Assembly (NCBI RefSeq): GCF_024166365.1 | Contig: NC_064823.1 | Coordinates: 17,974,924-18,038,923 of the forward strand | From: Elephas maximus indicus | Taxonomy: Eukaryota > Chordata > Mammalia > Proboscidea > Elephantidae | Direction of reading: 5' to 3' | DNA: 64,000 nucleotides | Shown here: piece by piece, positions 1-12,000 of the stretch | How positions within the stretch are numbered: position 1 is the stretch's first letter | Layout of the letters: every line of letters starts with the position of its first letter | Program-made: the position numbers and the translations under genes | The notes under the pieces: generated by a model | What the model saw: only the letters and a program-made list of their open reading frames with translations | What the model was told of the DNA's origin: nothing | The model's database searches: none

Positions 1-224
1 CCCCACCAAATTTTCATGTATCTTTCTCTCAGATACCCTTCCAATTTCTACATGTTTAAAATCTTCAATATTACTTAAGGCTCAGTATAATATATCATGA
101 AGCCTCCCAAGACCGCCCAAAGTTGATTTAGTTTCCTCTTTGCCTAGCACCTTGTACCTTTTTTTATGGTATTTTTCACATTCTATCCTCCACTAGTTAT
201 TTGTGCTCTCCATCTCTTTTATTA

Positions 225-330
225 GATTATGAACCTTATTAGATCATGAGGGTATGGAATGTATTGTTTTGTATGCTTCACAACTAGTCCAGGGCCTTGC
301 ACTAGGAGGTGCACAATAGTTGCTGAAATA
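225..330 (+). repeat. L2 3' end
   Basis: TTAGATTATGAACCTTATTAG ending style and GCACAATAGTTGCTGAAATA match L2 3' ends weakly. Confidence 0.4.
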
Positions 331-589
331 AATAGGGACTTCGACCTATAACAAATGCTGTAATAGAGGATTGTATGGAAGTCTAGAAGCTTCAGTGTCT
401 GAAAGGCCAGAAAATGGGACACCTGTCTGGAAAGAAGAGTCCTTTGAGGCAGGAAGGTATTCTCAGAGGAGGCATCTTTAGAATTATGCTTTAAAGTTAC
501 TATAAAAATGGCATAAGGGCAGTGTCTGAACTTCTCTAACTTCACAAGGGGGAAGGAGAATAAAGATCAGCAGCCCAAGGCTGATTCCT

Positions 590-1690
590 ATGAGACAAGG
601 GTCAGACACACCTCCTCTCTCTGCTGTCTTTACCAATTCTCACACCAGCCATGCCCCCCATGGCACTATCTACTTCTCTGCTAGGTTTGAAAATTCACTG
701 CAGTGGCCACATAGAACTCACAGACAATACTCATGATTATGTGGTTTATTAGGGAAGTAACAGGTTACAAGTCAGGGTGAGAAACACTCAGGATACAGTT
801 CTTCCATCAGGACAGCCTCTTCCCGGCCATGCTTGCAGGTAGGTCTCTCCCAGGCCCTGGGCCTCTGCCCTGTTTGGGCAAGTGTTACAAAGCTTTTAGC
901 TCTGCTGTTAAGTGGCTGGAGACATCCCACTCTGCCAACAAGTCTCCTGCCCAAAGGCACTCAGCTTTCTGGCTCCATGGGCCGCAAAGCCCACCATGCC
1001 ATCTCCTGCCATCATTTCTTTACCACCGTTTCTCACCATCTCTAGTGTTACAGCTCTGTCTCCTGGTGCCAGGAGCTTCTGAGTGCAGGGATCTTGGGTC
1101 CAAAGGACGTGCAGGGATCCTGGGTCCAAAGGACCTTGGTGGTGGTGAAATCTACTCCTTCCTGCCTCTGGGATGGCTCATTTCAAGCCGAGAGGTATGG
1201 AAAAATGGACCAGTTCCCTTAAGCCCATTGCCGTTGAGTCAATTCTGACTCATAGCGACCCTATAGGACAGAGTAGAACTGCCGCATAGGCTTCCAAGGA
1301 GTGGCTGGTAGAGTCGAGCTGCTGATTTTTTGGTTAGCAACTGCAGCACTTAACCAACTGTGCCACCAGGGTCACCTATTTGCACAGTCTCACCCAATCA
1401 TTTGGATGGGAGTTACAAGGCCATGGAGAGAAAGGCCACATGTAAGTGGTCCATTGCACTGCAGTTACTAGGTAGATATGAGAAGGAAGGAACTAATAAA
1501 GCAGAGGGAAGAGAAGGCACAAAGAAAATAAATGATATACAGAAAAGAAGGTGCAATAGCACAGAGGCCCCAACGAGCATAGGGTATTTGGGGGATCGGA
1601 TGTTATTAGTATACCTGCAATGCCCTAGAGGGACAAAGTATAATGCATAGCTGAGGCCTAGATCTAGATCATGAAGGATATTGTATGCCA
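590..1690. mobile_element. Possible LTR-type repeat split by AfroSINE
   Basis: Non-coding block with LTR-like composition, including a near-duplicated TGCAGGGATC-TGGGTCCAAAG unit at about 1084-1130. The AfroSINE at 1221-1375 interrupts it. Family not identified; boundaries approximate. Confidence 0.35.
1221..1375 (-). mobile_element. AfroSINE
   Basis: Tail CCATTGCCGTTGAGTCAATT at left, tRNA-like head GTGCCACCAGGG at right. Inserted in an LTR-like block. Confidence 0.9.
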
Positions 1691-2157
1691 TGCTAAGTCT
1701 TTACTTTATCCTATTGTCCAGCAATCTATCTTTTCAAGAATGAGAACTCTTTTTTAATGTCAAATTTAACATTTCCTTCAACTATGAATGTAGGCACAAA
1801 TCACAGTAGGTACAAATCAGTCTCTGTGATTTTCCCATCAACGGAAGTCGGATATTTTCATATCACACTATAATCGTTGGACATATCTCAAAACAACATT
1901 CATGGTTATCACTATTTTGAAACTACAGTAATTATTAAACCTGCTGCTAAATCTTACTATAAATGTGTTAACAAGAAGCATATATTACTATACCACAAGT
2001 GTTTTTTTAATAACTACGTTTCAAATGTTGTTTCCTTCGTATTTTGTGCATTTAAAATTTTTATTACAAGACAGGGTTCATAAGCTTCACCAGGTTGCCA
2101 AAGGTGTTCATGGCACAAAAATGGCTACGGAGCCCTGATCTGGGGGATTAGAGCAAA

Positions 2158-2237
2158 AAGACCAAAGTTAGCTGGGACCTGAAGTTCATGGAGCAGATAC
2201 CCTGTTAGCTTGGGCTGTTCACCTCCCAGTCATTATG
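2158..2237 (+). repeat. Copy A of an unnamed ~80-bp repeat
   Basis: GACCAAAGTTAGCTGGGACC through CACCTCCCAGTCATTATG; matches 3310-3389 with mainly transition differences. Confidence 0.6.
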
Positions 2238-3309
2238 TACAAGAAACACCTATCTTACTGAAACCACTGTTTTTTTTGAGTCTCTTTGTTACAGTAGCTT
2301 AGCCTTTACCCTCATTGATACTGAGGCTATTAAAATAACTCCTGTGAGTGAGTCATGAATTAAGGCAGTGGCAATCAAAATAGAAAAGGTCAAAGAAGAA
2401 GAAATTTTTTGAAGGTAGTATTTTACACAAGTTGGTTAGCTATGTGCTATATATGGACTGAGGTAGAAGGAAATCAAGGATAACTTCCAGGTTTCTAATG
2501 TGGGTGACTGTAGAAGGGGTACATACTATGACTCAAGACATGAGTTATGAAAAGAGAAGGTTTGTGAGGTGAGAATGAGTTAGGTTTTAGAAACATTAAA
2601 TTACAGAAGTCTGTGGTATACACTGAGAAAGGGGTGAAACAGACAGAAATATGTTTCTGGAAACTCAGAGAAATCTGATCTAGGCTAGAGAGAAGTTTGA
2701 GTGTCACTGGCAAGTACATGGTATCTGAAGCTAAAGGTATAGAAGCAATGAGTTGGGGAGCTTATGTAAAATGAGAAAAGAGCACAGACCTTGTCCCTGG
2801 AGAATATTAACATTTAAGAGGTAGTGGAAGAAAGATAAAAAAGAAAGAAGCCCCTTTGAATTCACTGATTTAGGTCAATCAGCTAAAAAAGAATGAAGGT
2901 ATCACTTATTTATCTAGCACAATGTTTGCATAATACAAAGGAACTACTATAGAAATTTTAGCTTGAGGATCCCAAAGTTATAACTATATATGAAACTGTA
3001 AAAGTTTTTTCAGGGGTTCCTGGCCTCTTACTACCCTGGCAGAAGAGTGTCTGGTATTTTCATGTTTTTAAAATTTTTTTCACTCTAGCAAAACTTGCCG
3101 GGAGGAACCAATATGAAACTCACCAAAATAATGTAGTTGAGTAAGTATAAATGACTACCAACTTAAAAGGTTTTCTTTCTTTTATAGGATATATTTTAAT
3201 GAATTAAATATAGATTTTAAAAAAAGAAGCTCTGAGAGTAGGATTTTAGATTACTTCAGGAGAAAATTTTAGGGCAGGGAATTAAGTCCAGCTCTAGGAA
3301 ATTACAGCA

Positions 3310-3389
3310 AGACCAAAGTTAGTTGGGATCTGAAGTTCATGGAGCAGGTACTCTGCTAGCCTGGACTGCTCACCTCCCAACTATTAGAT
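3310..3389 (+). repeat. Copy B of the unnamed ~80-bp repeat
   Basis: GACCAAAGTTAGTTGGGATC through CACCTCCCAACTATTAGATA. Followed directly by an AfroSINE. Confidence 0.6.
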
Positions 3390-3533
3390 ATGAGATGCTG
3401 TAGAACCGTCCCATAGAGTTTCCTAGGGAACACATTGCCAGGTCTTTTCTCCCATGGAGCGGCTGGTGGATTTGGACCAGCAGCCTTTCAGTTAGTAGCT
3501 AAGCGCTTAATCATTGTGTCACCAGGGCTCCTT
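3390..3533 (-). mobile_element. AfroSINE, tail-truncated
   Basis: Body and head present (CCATGGAGCGGCTGGTGG; GTGTCACCAGGGCTCCT); the GTCGGAATCGACTC tail is missing. Confidence 0.85.
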
Positions 3534-4149
3534 AAATATACTTTAGCTATGCATTTTTCCAACGTTTGCCTTCACATTAAAAAATTGTCTTTGTGAAATC
3601 ACCATCATTATTTTGTTCATTAGAAGCTAGTCATCTTTCATTAACAACAGTTCAATGTAATATATACATTTTTAGCTCAATTCAGGATAATAAGTAACAT
3701 TTTATTTTCTTTGCCCTAATTAAACATCTTCCAGACTTCAAAGAATAGGCTTTTGGTCTGGTGATTAAGTGATTACACTCCTGTTTGCTCTCTGTCCTGT
3801 TTGTCACTCAGGATTTTAAAGACTTCTTTCCTCTAAGCATATCTCCATATAAAACAAACACTTTTATATTTTCTTAATCTTTATATGGAAAATTATTCCT
3901 CCTATTTGATCATTTTAATTGCCTTTACTTTGACCATCTTAAATTTTTTATTGTGGCAAAGAGAACTACTCATTATGTAGATGGAAAAGATAATGTTTTC
4001 TCTTTTGCTTCTATAACTTTCTGCATGTTGACCCTTGCAAGAAATCATGCTGAGAGCTTTCAAAATAGTTAATTTTTCCTTTGAGTTATAACAGCAATAT
4101 TTTAGAGTATATCACATGAAATACCAGTTTTCTGAAGGAAAAATAAAAA

Positions 4150-5215
4150 CCTTATAAATTGAGATGAAACAAATTTAATCAAAATATGCTCCATTATGTT
4201 CAATTATCTTGTGCCAACATGATGTTGTTAAGTATTCCTTTTTCAAAAAACTCTTAATCTTTTGAGACTGTGAACTGCTCAAATGGTTCAACTACAGCTT
4301 CTTGATTTGTGAATCTTTTAGTACGTATAAAGGGTTCCAGGCATTTGAAAAGGTGGTAATCCGTTGGTGAGGTGTCAGATGAGTAAGCTGGGTGTGGTAA
4401 GATCTTAAAACCTAGCTCTAAATTTTTGAGGAGTAGTTTGAGAAAAGTCTGGTTGTGCGCTGTTGTGCAGCAGAATTGGTATACCTTTGTTGACCAGTCT
4501 TGGCTGTTCTGATCTCAATTTTTCATGAATATGATTAATTTCCTGACCGTATGAGTTTGCAATGATTGATTAACCTTGTTGCAAAAAAAAGAGTAATAGA
4601 TTATGCCTTTTGCAAAGCACCATACAGTCACCATAATCTTTTTTGGGTGCAGTGGTTGTTTTGGGTAACGTCTTGGAGACTACTCTGCATTTAACCTTTG
4701 CCCGGATTGTTTATCAATGTCAAACAGTATCCATTTCTCATCACAAGTAATGACACGTAGCAAAAAAGGCTCATTTTTGTTGCAGGCTAACAGCGCTGCG
4801 CGCACCACTAGATGCTGCGATTTCTGATTTTCTGTCAATTTGTGTGGACTCATTTGTCCAACTTTGTCACTTTTCTGATGGCACTCAAGTGGTGGGAAAC
4901 AGTCGTGGGAGATACCCTAAGTCTGCTGCAAGATTCTGAACTGTTGTTGGAGGGCTGCTTTCCACCAAATCTTTCAACTCAGCTGGTTTCCGCTTATGAC
5001 AGATTTTGGTTTTCTTCAAGGCTCATTTTGAAGGCTCTCATCTCCAGACAGAAGTTTCTGAAACCACCACTGTATTGTTCACTGGTTAGCAACACCCTCT
5101 CCAAATGCCAAATTGATATTTTTCTCAGCCTCAGCTGCATTATGCCGTAATCTGAACTCGTATAAAAAAAGTAGCGGTGATTGTTCAAAAGTCACCATAT
5201 TATTGAGGGGCAAAA
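4150..5215 (-). mobile_element. Inactive mariner transposon
   Basis: Read on the minus strand this is a decayed mariner transposase. CDEKWIL (4745-4725) contains the first catalytic Asp; upstream are fragments resembling FGEGVANQ, WWFQK and LEENQ. At the second catalytic block the frame reads LLHNSAQ where mariner has LLHDN, so that Asp is lost. Several stops and frame breaks. No functional product. Confidence 0.8.
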
Positions 5216-5765
5216 AATTCAATGCTTACAGGACAAGAACCACCTATTAAATGAAGTCAAATGATTACAAAAGCTAGCCTAGTAATATGAAATGGTGTAG
5301 CCTAATTGTCACTTACCCTAACACATCTAATCAGGATTCAAAAATGATTCACTTCAAATCTGACATTTTATATGGTACATTCTAATATTAAAAAAATATG
5401 GTCTGTTATATTCCTTCAAATGTATTTTGCCCCTGTGCACCAGAAAGTTCACCTGCCCCATTTCTGCCCACTTCTAGCCTCACAAAATCTTTGTGGTTTA
5501 TCCCCACTAGCTTAACATTCCTTTAGCCACTAAAACTTAAATATTTTGGGATTTCAAACATACTCTATCTACAACATTTCTGAAAAACAAGACAGACCCT
5601 GTATGAAACCTTGGAAATCCTGCTTATACTTCCCCATCGAGAAATATCTACTCTTCCCTGTTAAGCCAGTTCCCAATTGTGAAAAAAATTTCATACTTCT
5701 CTGCTTATACTAATGGTAGGGTTAGGTAAAAAAAGCTCATTTATAATAGTTTAAACTTCCCTTAT

Positions 5766-5810
5766 TATGAGTCGGAATCGACTCGATGGCAACGGGTTTG
5801 GTTTTGGTTT
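5766..5810 (+). mobile_element. AfroSINE tail-only insertion
   Basis: Only TATGAGTCGGAATCGACTCG and ATGGCAACGGGTTTGG plus a GTTTT tail, with ATTAT at both edges. Very short 5'-truncated copy. Confidence 0.8.
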
Positions 5811-6407
5811 ATTATCAATACAGAGTACAGAAACTAATTTTCAAGGGGAAATATTCTTTTCCAAGATATAGTCATATTACATTTTATTTATTTTAAGGAT
5901 AAAGCTTAGCAGATAAGCCACTTTACATCTTTTATTGTCCAACTACAAGTTTATAATAAGTGTCATTAAAGTCATTTATCTAAGTTTTTTACATCCAGAT
6001 CTAGCATTTGTACATATAAAAAGCTATATGATACCATAAACACTTTACATGGCAAAAACTGCACTGTCTTTGTAGAGATGTTGTAGAAGAAAAGTTACTT
6101 ATGCTCATAGATCTAAGTGATGACGTCTGATAAGCTTTTAGGAAATCGTAATCATATCGTATGATTTGAAAAGATGGGAGGACAGGTACATTAGAAGAAT
6201 AGCAACTTAAAAGAAGGTATTTTAATTTCTTAGATTTCAGCATCATACATTTTAATCTTTTTTATCACAAAAGAAAAGGATTTTAAACAAATAGAAATAA
6301 CGTACACTGCTTACAAGTAAAACGTCTCATTAAAGTTTGAGTCTAAGTGGAAGGAAGCCCACGTTTATCTCATATCAAGTATTCAAATCCTTGAAAAATG
6401 CCTATGC

Positions 6408-6413
6408 TTTATT
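6408..6413 (-). promoter_or_regulatory. Likely SLC25A31 poly(A) signal
   Basis: AATAAA on the minus strand (TTTATT on plus), about 117 bases after the stop codon. Cleavage would be expected near 6385-6395, giving a short 3' UTR. Other AATAAA words occur further left (near 5930 and 5885), so the true site is not proven. Confidence 0.55.
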
Positions 6414-6529
6414 GAAGGATTAGCACATTAAGAAAAATACCGGCAGTAATAACATATTACCAAAATGTTACAGGTGGCAGCTATGTAAATTGCATGTTTA
6501 ATAAATACATGTATCTTAATTTAACCTCT

Positions 6530-6721
6530 TTATGAACTACCTCTAATATCGATATTAAGGAAGTCTTTAATTTTATCATATAATACCAGCACCAAAGCAC
6601 CCCCTGTACCACGAAGGATATTGGAGAAGGCACCACGAAAAAATGCACTGATTCCCTCATGTTTGTATATCTTCATAAAGCAATCCAAGGTTCCTTTATA
6701 TTGCCGTTGAGACTCACCACT
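6530..6721 (-). CDS. SLC25A31: SLC25A31 terminal coding exon 6
   Basis: Encodes the last 63 residues, beginning [20 protein letters not shown] and ending IDIRGSS, then TAA at 6532-6530. It contains the final matrix loop and helix 6 ([15 protein letters not shown]). The acceptor is TTATAG before 6721. The C-terminus differs slightly in sequence and length from the human one I remember (IDIGGR). Confidence 0.95.
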   Translation of the reverse strand, partial: SGESQRQYKGTLDCFMKIYKHEGISAFFRGAFSNILRGTGGALVLVLYDKIKDFLNIDIRGSS

Positions 6722-9025
6722 CTATAAAAAGAAAGACAAAACAGTTTACTGTTGTATTAGTATCTTTTATCTTAAGATAGTTTTCATTCAGAACTAAGGA
6801 TAGGTAAGGTTAACACTGTGTTGAATAAGTACGTTGAGTTAATGGGCATATATTGAATACTGTACCCAATGATGGGAGAATATACATAATTTTCAGGCAC
6901 ATTTGAAAACCAACCACATACTAGGTGTCTTAGTCATCCAGTGCTGCTCTAACAGAAATACCACAAGTGGATGGCTTTAACACAAGAGACGTTTATTTCC
7001 TCACAGTAAAGTAGGCTAAAAGTCCAAATTCAGGGCATCAGCTCCAGGGGAATGCTCTCTCTCTCTGTCGGCCTTGTCATCAATCTTCCCCCGGACTAGG
7101 AGCTTCTCCGCATAGGGACCCCGGGCCCAAAGGATGCACTCTGCTCCTGGCACTGCTTTCTTGGTGGTATGAGGTTCTCTGCTAGCTTTCTTTTCCTGTT
7201 ATCGCTTGTAAGATAAAAGGTGGTACAGGCCACACCCCAGGAAACTCCCTTTACATTGGCTCAGAGATGTGACCTTAGTAAGGGTGTTACAATCCTAGCC
7301 TAATCCTCATTAACATAAAATTACAATCTAAAAATGGAGGACAACCACACAATACTGGGAATCATGGTCCAGTCAAACGGATACGCCCATGTTTTGGGGG
7401 ACATAATTCAATCCATGAAACTGGGGCTAACAAATTTTATAGGATGACATTACATAGTCCCTAATTTAATCTCTGACCATACTGCATGATCATCTCAATC
7501 GACACAGAAAAGACATTTGACAAAATCTAATACACTTTCATGATAAAAGCACTCAGCAAACTAGGACTGTAAGGGAAACTCCTCAACATGATAAAGGACA
7601 TTTGTGAAAAACCCACAGCTAATATTCATACTCAATGGTGAAAGACAAGGATGCCTGCTATCACTCCTGCTATTCAACACTGTACTGGAAGTTCTAGCCA
7701 GAGCAATCAGGCAAGAAAAAGAAATGAAACGTATCCATATCAGAAAGGAAGAAGTGAAACTATCTCTATTTGAAGATGATATGATACTACATATAGAAAA
7801 TTTTAAAGAATCCATAAAAGAGCTGCTACAGCTAATAAATGAACACAGCAAATCAACACACAAACATCAGCTGTGTCTCTATGTTCCAGCAATGAACAAT
7901 ATGAAATGAAAATCAAGAAAACAATCCCATTTGTGATAGCATCGAAAATAATAAAATGCATAGGAATAAATTTAACCAGGGAAATGAAAGACTTGTACAC
8001 TGAAAACTCTAAAACGCTGCTGAAAGAAATTAAAGAAGACAGAAGTAAATGGAAAGACAGTCCATGTTCATGAACTGGAAGACTTAACATTGTTGAGATA
8101 TCAGTATTATCCAAAGTAATCTACAGATTCAATACACTCCTTATAAAAATTCCAATAGTTTTTTTTTTTTTTAACAAATGCAACAGTGAATTTGCAATTT
8201 CACATGGAATTGCAAGGGGTCCCAAACAGCCAAAACAATATTGAAAAAGAAGAATAAAGCAGGAGGACTCAAACTTCCTGATGTCGAAACATACTGTAAA
8301 CCTATAGTAATCAAAACAGTATGGTGCTGGTATAATGATAAATATATAAATAAATGGAATAGAATTGAGAGTTCAGAAATAAACTCATACATCCATGGCC
8401 AATGATTTTTAACAAGAGTACAAAGTCCATTCAACAGGGAAAGAATAAACTCTTCAATAAATGGTGCTGGGCCGACTGTATCGCCACATGCCAAAAAATG
8501 AAATTAGATCAATAGTTCACACCACATATGAAAATTAACTCCAACAGATCAATGACCTAAATAAAAGAACAAAAACAATAGAACTCTTAGAAGAAAACAT
8601 AGGGGTAAAACTTTAAGACCTAATTTTTGACAATGGATTCTTAGATATGACACCAAAATGCAAGAACAAAAAGAATAGATAATTGGACTTCATCAGAAAT
8701 GAAAAGCTTTTGTGCATCAAAGGACTTTATCAACAAAGTGAAGACACAACCTACAGAATGGGAGAAAATATTTGGAAACCATACATCTGATAAGGGTTTA
8801 ATATTCAGAATATATAAAGAACTCCTACGATCCAACAACAAAAAGAAAACAACCCAATTAAAAAGTAGGCAAAAAACATTTCTCTAAAGAAAATATACAA
8901 ATGGACAATAAGCACATGAAAAGATGTTTCTAGAAATTAAAAAATGAAAACAAACCCACTGATTCCAACTCATAGCGACCCTACAGGACAGAGCAGAACT
9001 GCCCCATATGGTTTCAAGGCTGTAA

Positions 9026-9063
<38 letters not shown>

Positions 9064-12000
9064 TTGTGTGTGTATATATATATAAGAGTTAGCATGCATA
9101 TTGTTTTATGACATTGGTTAACAACCCTATGACAAATCAACACTCTCCTTCTCAACCCTGAGTACCCTACTACCAGCTTTTCTGTCCCCTCCTGCCTTCT
9201 AGTCCTTGCCCCTGGGCTGCTATGCCCCTTTAGTCTTGTTTTGTTTTATGGGACTGTCTAATCTTTGGCTGAAGGGTGAACCTCAGAAGTGACTTCATTA
9301 CTGAGCTAAAAGGGTGTCCGTGGGCCATACTCTTGGGGTTTCTCCAGTCTTTGTCAGGCCAGTAAGGTGTTTTTTTGTGAGTTAGAATTTCGTTCTGCAT
9401 TTTTCTCCAGCTCTGTCTGGGACCCTCTATTGTGATCCCTGTCAGAGCAGTCAGTGTTGTTTGCCGGGCACCATCTAGTTGTGCTGGACTCGGTCTGGTA
9501 GAGGCCGTGGCAGTTGTGGTCCATTAGTCCTTTGGACTAATCTTTCCCTTGTATCTTTAGTTTTCTTCATTCTCCCTTGCTCCCCAAGGGGTGAGACTTG
9601 TGGAGTATCCTGGATGGCCACTCAGAGGCTTTGAAGACCCCAGATACTACTCACCAAAACACAATGTAGAACATTTTCTTTATAAACCGTGTTTTGCCAA
9701 TTGAGCTAGATGTTCCCCGAGATCATGGACAGACTAGCAATTCAGTCCCTCAGGGAGTTTACATGTGTCTATGGAGCTTCCATGACCTTGCTCAAGGCTG
9801 TAAATCTTTACAGAAGTAAACTGCTGCATCTTCTGTGGTGTAGCTTGTGGGTTCAAACTCCCAACCTTTTGGTTAGCAGCTGAGCACTTAACCACTGAGC
9901 CACTCGGGCTCCTAGTCACTAGGCAAATGCAAATCAAAACCATAATGACCTGTCACCTCACACCCACTAGGATGGCTATGATCAGAAAAACAGAAATGAA
10001 CAAGTGTTGCCAAGGATGTGGAGAAACTGCACAGATGGTGGGAATATAAAATGGTGTGGCCCCAGTGGAAAAGGGTTTCACAGTTCCTCAAAAAGTTCAG
10101 CACAGAATTACCATATGACCCAGAAATCCCATTTGTAGGAATATACCCAAGAGATCTGAAAGCAAGGACTTAAGTGAGTACGTGTACACCAATGTTTACT
10201 GCAGCATTATTCACAATAGTGAAAAGGTGGAAACAATCCAAGCGTCCATCACAGATGAATGGGTAAACAAAATGTGGTATAGGCATACAATGGACTATTA
10301 CTCTGCAATAAAGAAAAATGAAATTCTGATGTGTGTTACAATATGGATGAACTCTGAAAACATCATGCTAAGTGAAATAAGTCAGATACAAAAGGACAAT
10401 ACTGTATGATCCCACTTATATGAAGTATGTAGAATAACCAAATGCATAGAAACAAAGTGTATTAGTGGTTACCAGGAGCCGGAGAAAGGAGGGAATGGAA
10501 GTTATTGCTGAAACGGGTGCTGAACTTCTGTTTGAGGTGATGTAAAACTTTTGGAAATGGACAGTGGTGATGGCAGAACAATGTCACCGAATTGTGCACT
10601 TGAAAATGATTAAAATGGCAAACTTTTGTTATATATATTTGACCACAATAAAATTTTAAAAAAGTGACTAGAAAAACCTTATATGTTTGGATATTAAGGA
10701 AAACACTCCTTAGACCATATTTAAAGCCAAACGATAATCAGAAACTCCTTAACAAAATGTGTGAGATACAGCTTGAGTGGTACTTAAAAAGAAATGCTGA
10801 GCTTGAAAAATTGGAAAAGGGCTGAAAATTACTGAGCAACCTAAATATTTTTAGAAAATGAATAAACCTAAAGAAAGTATAAATAAGGAAATAAACAGCA
10901 GAAATAAAGGAAATAGAAAATAAACTCAACATAGAGCATAAAAAGTCAAAATTTAGTTCTTTGAAATACTTTAAAATTTCTAGAAATAAACTTTCAGAAA
11001 CATTATTCTAGGAAGGAAGAAAAAAAAAAAAGGCCTCTAAATCATTAGAAACAGTAAAGGTAAAATAACTACAAGGGGCCCTGGTGGCAAAGTAGTTAAG
11101 CGCTCGCCTGCTAACCAAAAGCCTGGCAGTTTGAACCCACCAGCCACTCAGAGGGAGAAAACACCTGGTGATCTGCTCCCTTAAAGATTACACCTTGGAA
11201 ACCCTACGGGGCAGTTCTGATCTGTCATATAGGGTTGCTATGAGTTGGAATTGACTCGACAGTATACAACAATATAACTACAGATGATTCAGAGATTAAA
11301 GAAAGATCAAGAGGATATTATGAAAAACTCCATGATAATTATTTTGGCAACTCAGAAAAAATGGATAAATTACTAGAAAAATAAAGTTTACCAACAGAAT
11401 AGAAACAAAACATTGGAATAATCCTATAATCATTATAGAAATTAAATTAGTTGTTGAAAATCTTTTCATAAAGAAAACCACATGTCGAAATGGCTTTACC
11501 TGTGAGTTCTAATAAACATTCAGTGACCATTTAATTCTAATTTACAAAAATTATTCTAGAGAAGAGAACAAATGGGAAGACTCCCTAACATATTTTATGA
11601 GACTTGAAGAGATTTTGTACCTACAACCAGGCTAGGACAATATAGAATGAAAAATTATAAACCAATGTCACTGAAAAATGGATGTAAAAATCCTCAACAA
11701 AAATCAGCAAGTCTAATCCAACAAGGGATACAAAACACAATACATCATGACCAAGCTGGGTTTACCCTAGGGATACATGTTTACTTTACCACTAGAAAAC
11801 AGATTAATCTAAAACACTAACATATTAAAAGAATAAAAAAAAAAATGATCATTTCAACAGATAAAGAAAAAACATGACAGCCATTCATGATTAAAAACTG
11901 TTGTAACCCAGGAACAGAAAGGAACTGCCATGACATTATAAACGATAACTAGAAAAAACACACAGCTAACATTAAATTATGTAACAGAGGAAATTTCTTG

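Larger units (their letters stand above)
1..6385. other. Region downstream of SLC25A31
   Basis: Beyond the repeats listed (LTR-like block, two AfroSINEs and a tail fragment, mariner) I see no exon. The stretches 1700-2150, 2240-3300, 3540-4140 and 5220-5760 are AT-rich and unnamed; 2460-2820 resembles an old interspersed repeat. In human, HSPA4L follows SLC25A31, so its start may lie just past the left edge. Confidence 0.5.

Noticed and set aside
829-1248. 139-codon plus-strand frame
   Set aside because: Proline- and serine-rich translation of an LTR-like GC-rich block; no domain, and it runs toward an AfroSINE.
4812-5150. 112-codon plus-strand frame
   Set aside because: Antisense of the decayed mariner transposase.
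7604-7909. 101-codon reverse-transcriptase-like frame as a functional gene
   Set aside because: A fragment of a 5'-truncated, interrupted L1 ORF2.
9028-9085. Regulatory Z-DNA-like TA/TG tract
   Set aside because: It is the simple-repeat tail of an inserted LINE segment with defined target duplications.
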